Position numbers and translations under genes: made by a program
The notes under the pieces: generated by a model
Database searches by the model: none
Told to the model about the DNA's origin: nothing
Seen by the model: the letters and a program-made list of their open reading frames with translations, nothing else
Source of the DNA: Vitellaria paradoxa
Lineage: Eukaryota > Streptophyta > Magnoliopsida > Ericales > Sapotaceae
Length of the DNA stretch: 64,000 bases
Reading direction: 5' to 3'
Assembly (NCBI GenBank): GCA_019916065.1
Contig: CM034242.1
Coordinates: forward strand, 43,405,010 to 43,469,009
In this document: positions 11,408 through 24,000 of the stretch, piece by piece
Position numbering within the stretch: position 1 is the stretch's first letter
Layout of the letters: each line of letters opens with the position of its first letter

Positions 11408-14400
11408 ATGTTGATGGAGATATTCTGCGGCCTGGTTATCTACAAATTGTTCCGGTGCTTCTTCCCCCCCGACGACGACGACATTCTCCAAGTCGAAATC
11501 TCCGATTCCAGCTCTCTTATCTCCGTCGCCACTAGGTATCCTCGCTCTCCCCATTCTTTTACTTGCCTTATTCCTTTTCTTGAATTTCTGCAAATTCAAT
11601 ATTCTGTTTGGTTGGTGAGAAATCGCTGGAAAAATTAGAAATCTCATCATTGGAGGTATTTCGTTTAATTGTTTATGAACAGAGCAGCTCATCATAAAAA
11701 TAGACCAAATAAACCCCTTTTAGTTGAGGCCAAGCTGAGTTATGTTTAGTTGAACTCGTAATGAGTTTGAATTCTTTGTTATTTATCTTCATTTTCTCAC
11801 TAGCTAAACAGATGGTTTTGATCCTTCAATTTTGACCGTAGACTTGAGAAGCTATATGGTGGAAAAGCCTATGTTGGACTTAGAATTCCAGACGCTGATA
11901 CTGGATCACGGCAAAATATTGATATGGTCCTTGTGACCAAAAGGTAGGTCTTTTATCCAGATCTCACTCTCAACCCTGTATCCTTAAACTCAGCATGGTT
12001 GCGGATGCATGTTGAAGGAAGAGGGGAGTTAATAAAGGCCAATGTAAATCTTGTGTTTACTAAACTGTTCTAACTCTGCTTGAGCTGATCCTTTCATTTC
12101 AACAGTGATAACTTTATTTGATTCAAGTTTTAAAATTTTACCTTCTTCTGGTTGCATTTTTATTATAACTGGGTGCATATGCTTGCATTTCTTGTAACAG
12201 AGAAACAGTGGTGATTCTTGTTCAGAATCTCTCAGGGCTTGTGTCAATTGATGTTGATGGAAGTTGGGTTTCCACTGGTGAAAATAACCTCAAAACCCAG
12301 CATCATCCAGATCCTGTAAGTCGGAGTTGAAATTGAAATATCTACTGATGCGGTGATTAAATTTGAGGTTCCTCTAGCATATTTAGGTGTCTTTCATGAG
12401 TCATCAAGTGTTTGTGGAATAGAAATTATGTAATTAAAAGTAGTTTAACTTTATAGAAGAGGAGATATCAAGGAGGATATGACCCACAAAATTAGAGAGT
12501 AATCAATGAAATGGAGAAGTACACTGTGAGTGTTGTATAGCCACAGGATATTAATTTGACTGGAAAGTTCTGTATTACTTTCCACAAGGCTTGCTGTACT
12601 AGCAGTCAGGTAGATCATGTTAAAAAGTGCCTACAATGATGTATGGTACAAAATGTTTGGTTGTTAGGAAAAATATGTTGGGAAACATGAGTATTAGATG
12701 AAACAAGAAGGTTAAGATGGATTAATTGTGCTAAAATGAAAAAAAAAAAAATGAAAGAAATGCATGAAGGAAATTATAAGTGATTTATTATATATAAAAA
12801 AATGGAATGCATTTGATATGGTATGGGTATGTGTAACTTAGTGAAAGAATAGAGGAAGGCCCGGAAACACATGCACGAAGGAAATTATAAGTGATTTATT
12901 GAATATAAAAAAATGGAATGCATTTGATATGGTATGGGTAACTTAGTGAAACAATAGAGGAAGGCCCAGAAACACATGCACTAAACTGATAATCAAAGAC
13001 TTGATGTTGCTCTTGACTTAGGATATAACATCTGGTAGCCAATTGGAGAGAATGGGTCTATGCAGCCAATACAAATTAATTAGGACAAAGACTTATTAGT
13101 CGTAGTAGATGAGGAGATGACTCTATGAAAACTTGTCCAATGTAATCCTAATTGATTTTCAACCCACTGCGTCACTAATTTGTTGGAGCAAGATGTTTCC
13201 TGCTGTTTGATGGAAGTCCTGGGGCATTTAAGCGACTTTTGTTTTCTTGCTTGCACTCCAACGGCTTGACCATCTTCCATATATACTCAACACAATTGAA
13301 TGCACAGTTAATTAAGTTCTCTGGTATGTCTCCATAGCCACTTCATAGCAACGGTCTTATTTTGTACAACCATGTTATTGTTTTTAAAGTCTCCTTTAGC
13401 TATGATACATAATTACACCATATTGAATTTGATCCCATAGAAAAGAACTCTTAAAAACTTCCATTTATTACTAATCTCAACTGAAATTGTAAGCTCTGGA
13501 ATATACTAAACTGGATAAGTTCATGAGAGTGGACTGAATGAGTGATCAATCAACTATAAGACATGTATTCTTTTTCTTTTGAGTTCTTATGGCAAGGAGC
13601 ATGAACCCATCAGCATTTTTCTCGGTAGGGTCTAAAATTATGTTTGTGGGGAGAATGATTATTCAATGGCAATTTGCAGAGTTTGTGTTTAGTCTTGCTT
13701 TCTTCTTGTTGTTTTTGATGGTGATTATTGGAAACGCCTGTTGAGGATGCTTTGTCAGAAGTGCTTAGTAGGAAGGGAATTAATCATTACCATGTGTGAT
13801 GAATTTTGATTCTGAAGCATGCCTGGTATTATAATACTCTATCGCCAGTGTTGTTTGAAGATAATCAACTCTTGTGATAATTACTGATGTGCATATGCAT
13901 GATCAAATCTATCAACTCTTTGTGTTGAGGGTAGTACAAACTTATGAGTTGAGTTCCCTTTCTATCACCTTTTCACTGAAACATATCACCTTGTGATGTT
14001 AAAAATCATTCTAATTATATATAGGACATGGTTAATGAGAATTAATTACTGGGGATAGACAGACCAATAAAACAGCATTAGCCATAGATATGATTCTCAA
14101 TCAATAAGAACAAAATGTAATGTGTTTATGTAGCCATTGGTAAAAATGCATCTTATGTGGCTCAAATAGTGACTACTTTCCCAAAAATGGAGCAATGGAA
14201 CTCATTATTGTAGTATAGCTGAAACTGCATATTCCCCTGCTACATTGCTATGCAGCCAATGCCTTGCTCCTCCTTATGTAGGAGCAGCTCTAGCTGAATA
14301 TTTTATGTACAGTGTAAAACATACTTTAATCATTTATGATGGTCCCCCAAACAAGCTCAAGCTTATAATGTGTTTTTGTCTTCTCTTAACACTTTTTTAA

Positions 14401-17375
14401 CTTACATTTGGAAATTTTTGTATCTTAGGTGGCAGAAGTTAAACGACAAATTGCCATTCTTGAGTCCTATCTTGAACAAAGGGGAGCCGCTCTTCCTGAA
14501 GGATATTTTTCCTGCAAGGTCGTATGCCCTAACCCAAATTTCAGGTGTGCACGAAACTCTTCCCGTGTGTGTTTAATCCCAAATACCTTGTCTATTTACA
14601 GGGGCTCCAATTTGCCTCACTTTTCTTGATGAGTCAATGGATAAGTAATTGCTTACCTTGAGCTTATGGTTGGTGCTTTGTTGTTGACTTCTTCTTCTAA
14701 GAATTAATAATTCCATTGCATGAAAATGATACCAATCACGCAGTTTGATTAGCTGTTGATCAAAAGGCCACATTGTGTTCAATTTTATAAGCATGTATGG
14801 ATCTCCCTGCAGTTTAAAGTGGCTGAGTGGATGGTAACATGAGAAAACTATAGCAATGATGAGAAATATTTCTGGCAATAAGAACTCTATATGCACCAAC
14901 CACAATATTTTATCTTAGCTGTTTATAAGCAGTAGGTATATATTACTAGCGGAAATCTTCAAATTGAAGTTGCTTTTAATATGGGTAGAGGTCATGAAGG
15001 AGATTGAATGACATTTACCATTTAATGTTTGAGGATTGCAAGTAACTAGAGGTGATATTACCGTGCATGTTTGGGATATCATCCTTAACCTTAGTTTGCA
15101 GGTTTGCTTACAAATTCTTTTTTCTTTTCCTGCAGTGCTATTCAATCAGATAATTTTCCATCTGAGGTCGTCACCTATGAACAGTGGACGCAAATGAAGC
15201 CAGAGCTGAAGAGTATGTTTTCTGATTGGATTAAGGGTGCATTTCGTGGTGGTAAGAAAGAAATGCAGGAATCAACACATCAGAAGCTTAATTTTTTCCT
15301 CAGCACTGCTCCAACATGGGATAGGTTTGTTGCGCCCTTCGCCTTAACAATACCTGTTGTTGTTACTGTTAAGCTCATTTAAAATGTTCTATATTTTATA
15401 ATGTCAATATTCTAGGGGGCCAATTCCTATGCAGCAGGAAAGTGAAACTTGCCGGTGATTTCTGTGCTAAAAGATTTTATGATTTGATATTTTGTATAAT
15501 ACGGGGAACAAAGCGTCTCGTGAAAGTACTTGTAAAGATCAATCAAGTGGAGGAGAAGCCAGAATGATTAGGGGAATGAATATGAGGAATGCTTTTTTAC
15601 TCAGAAAGGGAAAAAGGTAACGCTGAATGATCAAGGATTTGGAGAGAAGGGAAGAGAAGCTGTGAGAGGTTTTGATGAGTTGATAGGAAATACATTATAT
15701 TAAATGACTTGTAATTGCAGTCTCATTGGTGGATTATTGATATGTTACATGGACTCTTCGAAATGTACAACTCACCGGTGTCCAATACTTGACATTTGGA
15801 TAAAGACACTTGGGTACGAGTATAATATATGCATCTTATGTATAATTGGATATCCGTATAAATATATATAACAATTCAATTTAGCACATAGTTATGCATG
15901 AAATCTATATTTTGTGCATAAATAACTCTAATGGCACGTTGTTAGTACCATATTTTCCTATAAAAAATACAATAATTATATTAAATATATGGATATTTTT
16001 CCTTGTCCTCATATTCTTAAATACGAGAATTAATGCATCCAACTCATAGACACATATCTATATTCGACGCTTGTATCTGAGTTTGTGTAATGTATATCAC
16101 CGAAAAAGTGTCTTTGGGTAACCTTGGGATTTTGATGATGTTGATCAGGGCATTAGTTTTCCATTTGTGCTATTATTTATTCATGATAATTCCACATCTT
16201 TCCACTTTGCATATTAATTGTTTGAAAAGAATTATATAGTGCTTTCTCATGCTATGTAGGTTGGAGCTTAAAGATAATAAGTACCTCCTTGGTGAATTCC
16301 TTGAATTTAAAGGGAAGCAGGATGATGTCCAGTCTTTGAGAAATGTCAGGAGAGCCAAAGTTAATCGTCTGATCATCCAAAAGACAAGCGTGTTTGGTTT
16401 TGGTAATTTGCTACCCTTGTGCTTCCTTATATGTAATAGTGAGGCTTGTCGTAATCCACCAGTCATTGGAAAAGTTCCAGTGTGACATGGTGCTCACTCT
16501 GGATTGTTAAATCTTATAATATGACATGTTAGCTTAGCATGTTCAGTTGGTTGTTCGTCTGTTCATGATATGGAAGTGACATCATTTTATAGCCGCAGAG
16601 GGCAGGGGATGGCGGATATGTAGAGGACATGCTGGAAATAACCCTCCTTACATTCACCTGGTTGTGCCATGGCTTGGCAATGCAGGCATGTGTAATCATG
16701 TTTCCAATGAAATTGAGAAACCTGAAATACACTTAAAATGAGTTAATTTTGTGACCTAATGAGAACCCCGGGCTGGAATTTGTTGTATTTTTCTCCCTGC
16801 CCCATATTATTTCTGTTCCAGGGATTTGAAGAAGTTCTCCTTTGTTAGGCAGGGTCAGGATGTTCTCCATCCCATTAATTGCCATGCAACTGGGAGCCGG
16901 GCAAAAAGATTCCTGGTTTTATGGCTTTGATATTCAGCCTGAACTGGCTTATGGTATGCGGGTGATAAAGTGAGCTACCCTGTGCTCTAAAATGGGTGCG
17001 AGAGGCTCATCTTACCTGCCAATAAGATATTCCTGACCTAAATGGGTTATTAGCTGAAAAAAGAATGATCTATACACTTTTGTTATGTGACTTGTTGAAA
17101 CTGTTTTATCAAGGGGGTTCAACTTTTATCACATCTTTGCTTATTCATTTCCATTTTTTTTTCGTTCAACTGCCTGTGGTCCATCAAATGCAGCCCATTC
17201 CAAACTCCAAGTTCTGTATTCTCTTCGAGACTATCGTAACGAAGGTGCTTCAGCTTCTGAGTGGAAAGACTTAACTGTTAGATCAAGTACAGAGGTGCTG
17301 TTTCAGCCCCAAAATTCAACCAAAGTACGCAAGTTCAAGCTATCATCAATTATTTCCTTGTGCCTGAGTGCCTGA
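11408..17375 (+). CDS. NERD-like domain protein, seven exons, 324 aa
   Basis: Exons: 11408-11535, 11842-11943, 12201-12315, 14429-14544, 15136-15324, 16260-16402 and 17194-17375. All introns are GT-AG, phases agree and the total is 975 nt. The start [15 protein letters not shown] is hydrophobic, possibly a short membrane anchor, and is followed by PPDDDD. Residues about 40-170 look like a NERD (nuclease-related) domain: [12 protein letters not shown], then [20 protein letters not shown] with SG, then a Val-Lys-rich helix ([19 protein letters not shown]). The usual second signature I-E-x-K is I-L-V-Q here (residues 82-85), so a classical nuclease centre is missing although Asp70 is kept. The C-terminal half (from [16 protein letters not shown]) looks beta-rich and is unassigned. 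Function unknown. NERD assignment is by pattern from memory; an ATG at 11414 is an alternative start. Confidence 0.8.
12761..12980. repeat. Two-copy tandem duplication (~111 bp) in intron 3 of the NERD-like gene
   Basis: TGCATGAAGGAAATTATAAG at 12761 recurs as TGCACGAAGGAAATTATAAG at 12872. The rest of the unit (AAAAAAATGGAATGCATTTG, ATATGGTATGGGTA, AACTTAGTGAAA, GAGGAAGGCCC) is repeated with few changes. High identity suggests a recent local duplication; it lies wholly within the intron. Confidence 0.85.
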
Positions 17376-19529
17376 AGATATCATCCGTTATTGCAAGATG
17401 CTGAAGGTAACAGTTATCATTTTATATTTAAATACTCATTTGTTTTGATCACATTCATTCTCTCTCTCTCTATCTCTTTTTAAAAAAAAAAGAAAAAGGT
17501 GTATGCTGTGTATATTCTGGTGGAAAATGAATCTAACAGAGTTAGTTTATTTGAGATGCCATCAGTTCCTTTGTGGTTTTGTTACCTTTGGTATAATTCA
17601 ACTTGGTCTTTTTCTCCTTCCATTTTGGTAATCTTGTTGTAAGGGGTATTTTTAGGACCTGGAGTCCTTGCTCTAAACAGCAGGGTAAGGTAAAACCTCA
17701 ACCCCCCACCCATATTTTTCTACTACTACTCCAATTGTTTGAAAATGTTAAAGCCAGAGTTTCCACAGGCATTAGTACTACAGGACTGCAAATGTTAAGG
17801 ATTGCAGATACGAAATAAGGGATGAAAATTGTTAGTGCGGGCCCTATTCTTTCTGATAATTCTATTCCCTGTCAAAAAGGAAACGAGGTTTTTAAAGCCT
17901 GCTGATTTGGTACGACATACTGTGTTTTCAGATGTAAGCAAGTTTGGAAGAGGAGGGAGCTCCCATCATCGTTGGATGAAAACTGTCAATTTTAACTTGA
18001 AGCGGGGTTTGGCATGCTGTGTGCTGAAGCCTTTTACAAAGGGCTCGCTGGCATATCAGTTTATATAATTTCCATTGGTATATGAAGCAAAGTTTTAGTA
18101 TTTTAAACATATCTCTGTACCTATAATCTCATCCTTAGTGTAACTTTCAGTTAGTTTCCCAGGAAATATTAGAACATGATCAGGGTTTTGGTAATTTTAA
18201 ATTTCCACGAGAAAAAAAAAAAGGGTATGAAATTGAAGTATTTACATTACGATGTTGATGTTTTACATAGACAATAATGTTAGTAGCTCTTCAGAATGCT
18301 CTCTTTTGCTGTGATTTTTGTAGTCTTTTTTCTGTAGTCATATGCTGGTAATTGTGCCTCTCACTTTGTACCTATAATATAATATAAAATAGTATAAGAG
18401 CATGATGTAGAAATGAGATTCCTGATGGTGGGGCTGGCTGGCTGGCTGCTGATCTAACGGCTCTTGAAATTCACCATAAGTTTGTCTAATTTCTGGTTGC
18501 TTATCCTCTGTCGGTAGTCTGCTGTCTCTTCCCCTAAACTGCAGATGCATGGCAAAAGGCCATATTAATTGCCAAATTTCTTCGCCATACAATTTTTTTT
18601 TTTAAAATCATTATTAAGCTTAGTTTGGGAAGAAAAAAACGTTTCGCTTTTTTATAGCTAACTATTAAAAGTTAATTTTTTTTTTTGAGTTCATTTTCTA
18701 TTTTTGCGTTTTTTAATATAAAGAAAATAGTTTAAAAAGTATTTAGTGTGTATGCACGCGCGCGCGTGGGATTTGTTTTTTTATTTTTATTTTCTATTTT
18801 TTGTTTTAAGTTCATTTTTTATTTTTACGCTTTTCAAAATAAAGAAAACAGTTCAAAAAGTATTTAATCATTTATATTTTTAAAATTTATTTTAAAAAAC
18901 AAGAAATAAGTTTACACATGAAATAAAAAATAATAAAAAGTTGTTTTGAGCGTTTTTAATCTAAAATAAAGAAAATCTTAAAATAAAAAAAATAAGAGCA
19001 TTTTTTGTTTTGTTTTTTTTTTGTTTTTTTGTTTTTTTTTGGTGTCGTTCAAATGCATTACTCACTAGTGTTGTATAATAAATATTCCGGTTGTGCTGTC
19101 ATAACAAGTATTTTATTATTATTAACGAAAAGAGTAGCTCTACTGTCAACCTTGCAATCGCAACGGTTGAATTTTTAGTCATTTCATTGTGGGATTCACT
19201 GGTCGACTACTGATTGATTTCATGCCCCGACGCTAATACAGTGGATATAGATGGTGCGTTTATGGTGACAAAATTTGAGATAAAATACAATAAAGTGGGA
19301 TAAGTTGTGAATTTATAATTCATACAATAAGATAAAAATAAATAATTTTGAGAAATTTTTAATATTTTTTTATCGTTTTTTAGTATTTTTTTGTCACTCT
19401 AAATGGAGTCAAAATAAAAAAAATGATACGTTGTAAGGATTTTTTTTTTTTTATCAAAATTCATAAACAATAATATTTGTACATATTTTAAAAATAATTT
19501 ATCCATAAACATTTATATCGTCATCCTTA
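17376..19529. other. Convergent intergenic region between NERD-like and SNL6-like genes
   Basis: The 3' flank of the plus-strand NERD-like gene meets the 3' flank of the minus-strand SNL6-like gene. It contains CT-rich and T-rich tracts, a GCGCGCGC run near 18757, and a diverged ~150-bp MITE-like element near 19255-19410. Residual similarity to exons is not evident, so this is probably UTR and spacer. Confidence 0.5.
19255..19410. repeat. Diverged ~150-bp MITE-like element
   Basis: Begins GCGTTTATGGTGACAAAATT and contains GTTGTGAATTTATAATTCAT. It then has ATAAATAATTTTGAGAAATT and ends GTCACTCTAAATGGAGTC. The order of blocks matches the copies near 4326, 60095 and 61063. Confidence 0.5.
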
Positions 19530-20768
19530 TTAGTAGAAAAATAGCTGTAGCAACTTGAAGGGAATACCGACTGACCTGTGAGATGGTGGCATGGAGGGGG
19601 GTGAGGATAATAGCATAGGGGCGAGCTTAAGGGCATCGGTGCTGGAGTTGATGACGTGATTAAAGCATAGATATCGGCCGTAGGATGAAACCTCTTCAAA
19701 GGCGCAGATGTGGGCATCCACCAGATAGGCAAGATCCACGGTCACGAATACACCGCCTTCGTACATCTCAGCCGCTCCTTTCAAATAGGGGTTATTAATG
19801 GTGATCGTGTTCCCATCATCATCGGGAGGCTCTATCAACAACCCTCCGTTTATGGATACCATACTTACCCCTCTGTCCATGGCTAGCGCCCAAGCTGTCT
19901 TCTCGGCCAGCGTCTTTGACATTCCATGCCACAACTGCATCTCTCCCAAAATTCAAATAACAAAATTATAGGAGGAGAAGAAAATATAAAAAATCAATGA
20001 ACACAATTGCAATCTTAAAGGCCCATTTGGGTTTTAATAAAACTCCACAAATCTCTATAAATTCAAATGTGTTATTCATTGTACGAATGCCAAGATTACA
20101 ACTTTTACAAATTTATACTAATTTTTTTATAACTCTAAACTTACTCTGAATGATTTATCCAAGTGATTGGAGTTTTAACACGAATCTATCATATACTCTC
20201 ACAAATCTTAAATTAAAAAAAAAAATACAAATAAATCTTAACTATGACTAGTCATACGTGCCAAATTGATGACGTGTTACTCAAAATTATTGAGAAAAAT
20301 ATTAACCCAACACAATATAAATTTTAATTATAATATATTGTGTGTTTGGAGTTGTATAAATTTATATAAATTTATAAAAGTTAATGTCTCGTATTTTGTG
20401 TAATGAGTGAAAAATTTAAATTTTACAGTCTTGTAATTCGTGTTTGTAGAGATTTATAAAGTTTTTTTGCTAAATTTCAAATAGTGCTAATTTGTTTTGA
20501 TTCTAAAGTAACTTAATTATTTAATAAGTTTATTAAATTTTGAAATATTTAAATATAAACATGAATAAACATGATTATGAATTTGAATATAATTAGTCAA
20601 ATACATGTGTCACTTGGATGTGTCGGTCTGTTTAACTCATTTTATTGAGTTTGGCACATTAGAAACCTTTATACCTCTACGTACCAAGCCATACCGTATT
20701 GTGTCAACTCTATTTTGTAATATAATTTTAGATTAAGTTTGTAAATTTTTTTTTCTCTTTGATTTTTA

Positions 20769-20802
<34 letters not shown>

Positions 20803-20989
20803 TTGTCATCCCTAGCTAGGTAATAATGTGGGTAGTTGTTACCTTATATTGCTTACAGAAATTGAGGTCACTCCAGTTTCTTATATATATATATATATGT
20901 ATGTATGTATTTGTCATCCCTAGCTAGGTAATAATGTGGGTAGTTGTTACCTTATATTGCTTACAGAAATTGAGGTCACTCCAGTTTCT

Positions 20990-21020
<31 letters not shown>

Positions 21021-24000
21021 TTGTCATCCCTAGCTAGGTAATAATGTGGGTAGTTGTTACCTTATATTGCTTACAGAAATTGAGGTCACTCCAGTTTCTT
21101 TCATCGATGGGATTAGCTGCTGGAGGCATTGTGCTAAGGCCATCCCTCCAAATAACAGCAGTGGCAGAGGATGTAAATATCACCTTCTCTATCGTGTGGG
21201 TCTGTGCACACGCTTCCAATACATTGTGCGCCGCTCTAATCTCCATTTCTGCCATTAGCTCCTGCATGCATGCATGTGTGCACAAGATAAGCGTATGTTA
21301 ATTTGAAGTAGGGATTTGATACAAGAGAAAAGAAAATGATAGGGAAAATAAACGTAGATAAAGAAATATAAAAATATAGATTTAAAATATATGTGTATAT
21401 ATATATATATATAAAGTAAAAAGTATTTATTATTAAATTAATTTTCTATTTTTACTATTTTTATTTCTTAAATTTTATGCTCTTTCTCTTTCATTTTTGA
21501 ACGAGTTAAATATTAGAAATGATTTTGAATTGCTATTACTTTTCCTTTTTATCAACAAATCTTTAATCTAAACATAGTCTAAGGGAGCATTTAAAAGACA
21601 AAAAATTAGAAAAAGTTGAATACATTAAGTCACTTTTTGATGTCTAAAAAGCAAATTTAAATTTTTAGTTATAATCTATTTGAACATCGTCCCACTTAAT
21701 CCCTTTGAATGGATATTATTAAAAAAGTTGACAAAAAGTTAACAGAAATTGAAAAAAATTGATAAAAATTAACAAAATTTATAAAAATTAATAAAAAAAT
21801 TATAAATTTTAGAATTTTAAAATAAACATACGAGAAATAAAAATGACAAAAAGTTGATAGTTGGTAAAAGTCTATACTTTTTTTTTTTTTGGTCTTCCCA
21901 ATGCCCACTAAGTATGTAAAAAATTTTAAACTGCCTTATTTTCCTCCACTTCTTTCTTTTTGTTTAAATCTATATATTATATTCATCTTCTCTCCACCCC
22001 TCTATTTTTTTTCCTCCTTTTCCACCAAAAAAAAAAAAATGAGATTACTAATTAATATATAATTTGTTAATTTTATTATTTTAATGAAAATATTAAAAAA
22101 ATTTTAAAAATAAAAATGATGTAATAGTACCTACATCATAGGTGGGGTGATCAGGTGGGGGCTCGAAGCAGTAAAACAATCCGGAACAAGTCTTCAACGC
22201 TTCCAATATGGTGCGATAATCCAGTGGATCAGACCGGAAGAAGAAGCTCAACCTCGTCTTCTCACCAGCTGATACATCCTCAAAACATTGCATTTCGCCT
22301 GAGAATAGACATAATTAAACATACGTACATAGATGAATCCTATCCTATGTTTTTACACTACACAACGTAACTTTAACAATTACATGTAACAATGACGTAC
22401 GACAACATTAACAATTCAATGGTAAAACAGTAAGAGTAATAATAATAATAATAATAAATAAATAAATAAAAGAAATACATAAAAGTCCATTTTAAGACTT
22501 TTATAAGTTTGACAGCTGAGAAACACAGCCTTGACCGCAATTGTGGTAATAAGATGATGCAGGTTGAATTTTATTTTGTTTTTTGTTTTTTATTTAATAG
22601 TAATTTAAGAAAGAAAGGGTGCGTAGGAAGCAAAAGAAGAAAAAAGAACAAAGAAAGGAAGAACACCCTGTCAAACTAAAAATTAAAAAAAAAAAATGCC
22701 ACCTTATTCACGACTATGGGTTTGTTTAGAGGCGTAATTTTTAGAAAATTTTGATATTTTTTTTTGTTAAAAAGAGTAGTTATAATTTTTAGTGTGTTTG
22801 GTGAAATAAGTAACAAATTTTAACAATTTTTAGCAATCTTTTATAAATTATGGGTGTTTAGTAAAATTTTTGATAATTTTTAAATTAAGAAGTTAGCATA
22901 ACTGAGAAAAAAGTGGCAAAATTAGTGGTTTACCAAATATTGAAGAATCAAAAGTTGATAATTTTTTACTAAAAATTATACCTTCAAATGCTATCCAAGC
23001 AACTTAGGGCCAATTTGGCATACAATAAATCTCTAAAAAACTCTATAAATCTTCAATAACCCTTCTACTTCTAATTTTCCTGCCATCACTAATTTTAAAA
23101 AATTCTAATATTTTGTTAAAAAAAAAAAATCTTAAAGTAGGTTAACTGAATGTGTAAATTTTTTATATAATCATACTTTTCGTGTCAAAATCTTTCAAAC
23201 AAGTACTATTATGGCTATTTTTTATGAATTTTTTTTAAATCCGTGGGAACGGATTTAGAAAACCGTTTCCACGGTTTGCTAATTTTAAGAAAAAAATGCA
23301 TCAAAATTAACCTCAAATCACATTTTATCTCAATTTATCTAATTTTTTCTTACTCCAAATGAAGCCTAAAATAACATGATGATGTCATTTCTAGAGACAA
23401 AAAGCGAATAAAATAGAAATGAAGAAGCTTAATTATTAGCAAACAAAATTTTAATAATAATTAAAAAAATGCTTCTCTATTAAATTTTTTTTAACTAAAA
23501 ACTAGTAAAATGGTATAGCAATGTCATTTTGGTAAAAAAAAAAAAAAAAATTGTTCAGCCCCGTTTGGTAACGTTTTTGTTTTCTGTTTTTCTATTTAAG
23601 TTTTCAAAATTTTGTAAACTCGCAACAGAAACATGTTTGATAAACCTGTTTACGTTTTTTTGTTTCCAAAAAAAATGAAAACATAAACAGAAAAACGTAA
23701 ACAGAAAAAAAGGCGTTTTCACTCTGGTTCTCTTTTCTGTTACCAATATTTTGTCAATTTTAAAACTTTATCTATTTTTGTTACATTACATAAAAATAAA
23801 TTATTTTATTCAATTATTTTATTAAAATAAGTTATTTTAATAAATAATATAATTAAATTCAATAAATTAAATTAATTATATAAATTAATATAAAATTTTT
23901 TAATAACTAATAAAACTAAATTAATTTAATTTAATAATTAATTATTGCTAAATTATCTGAAATAAATATCATAATTAATTTATTTTATTTAATAATTAAA

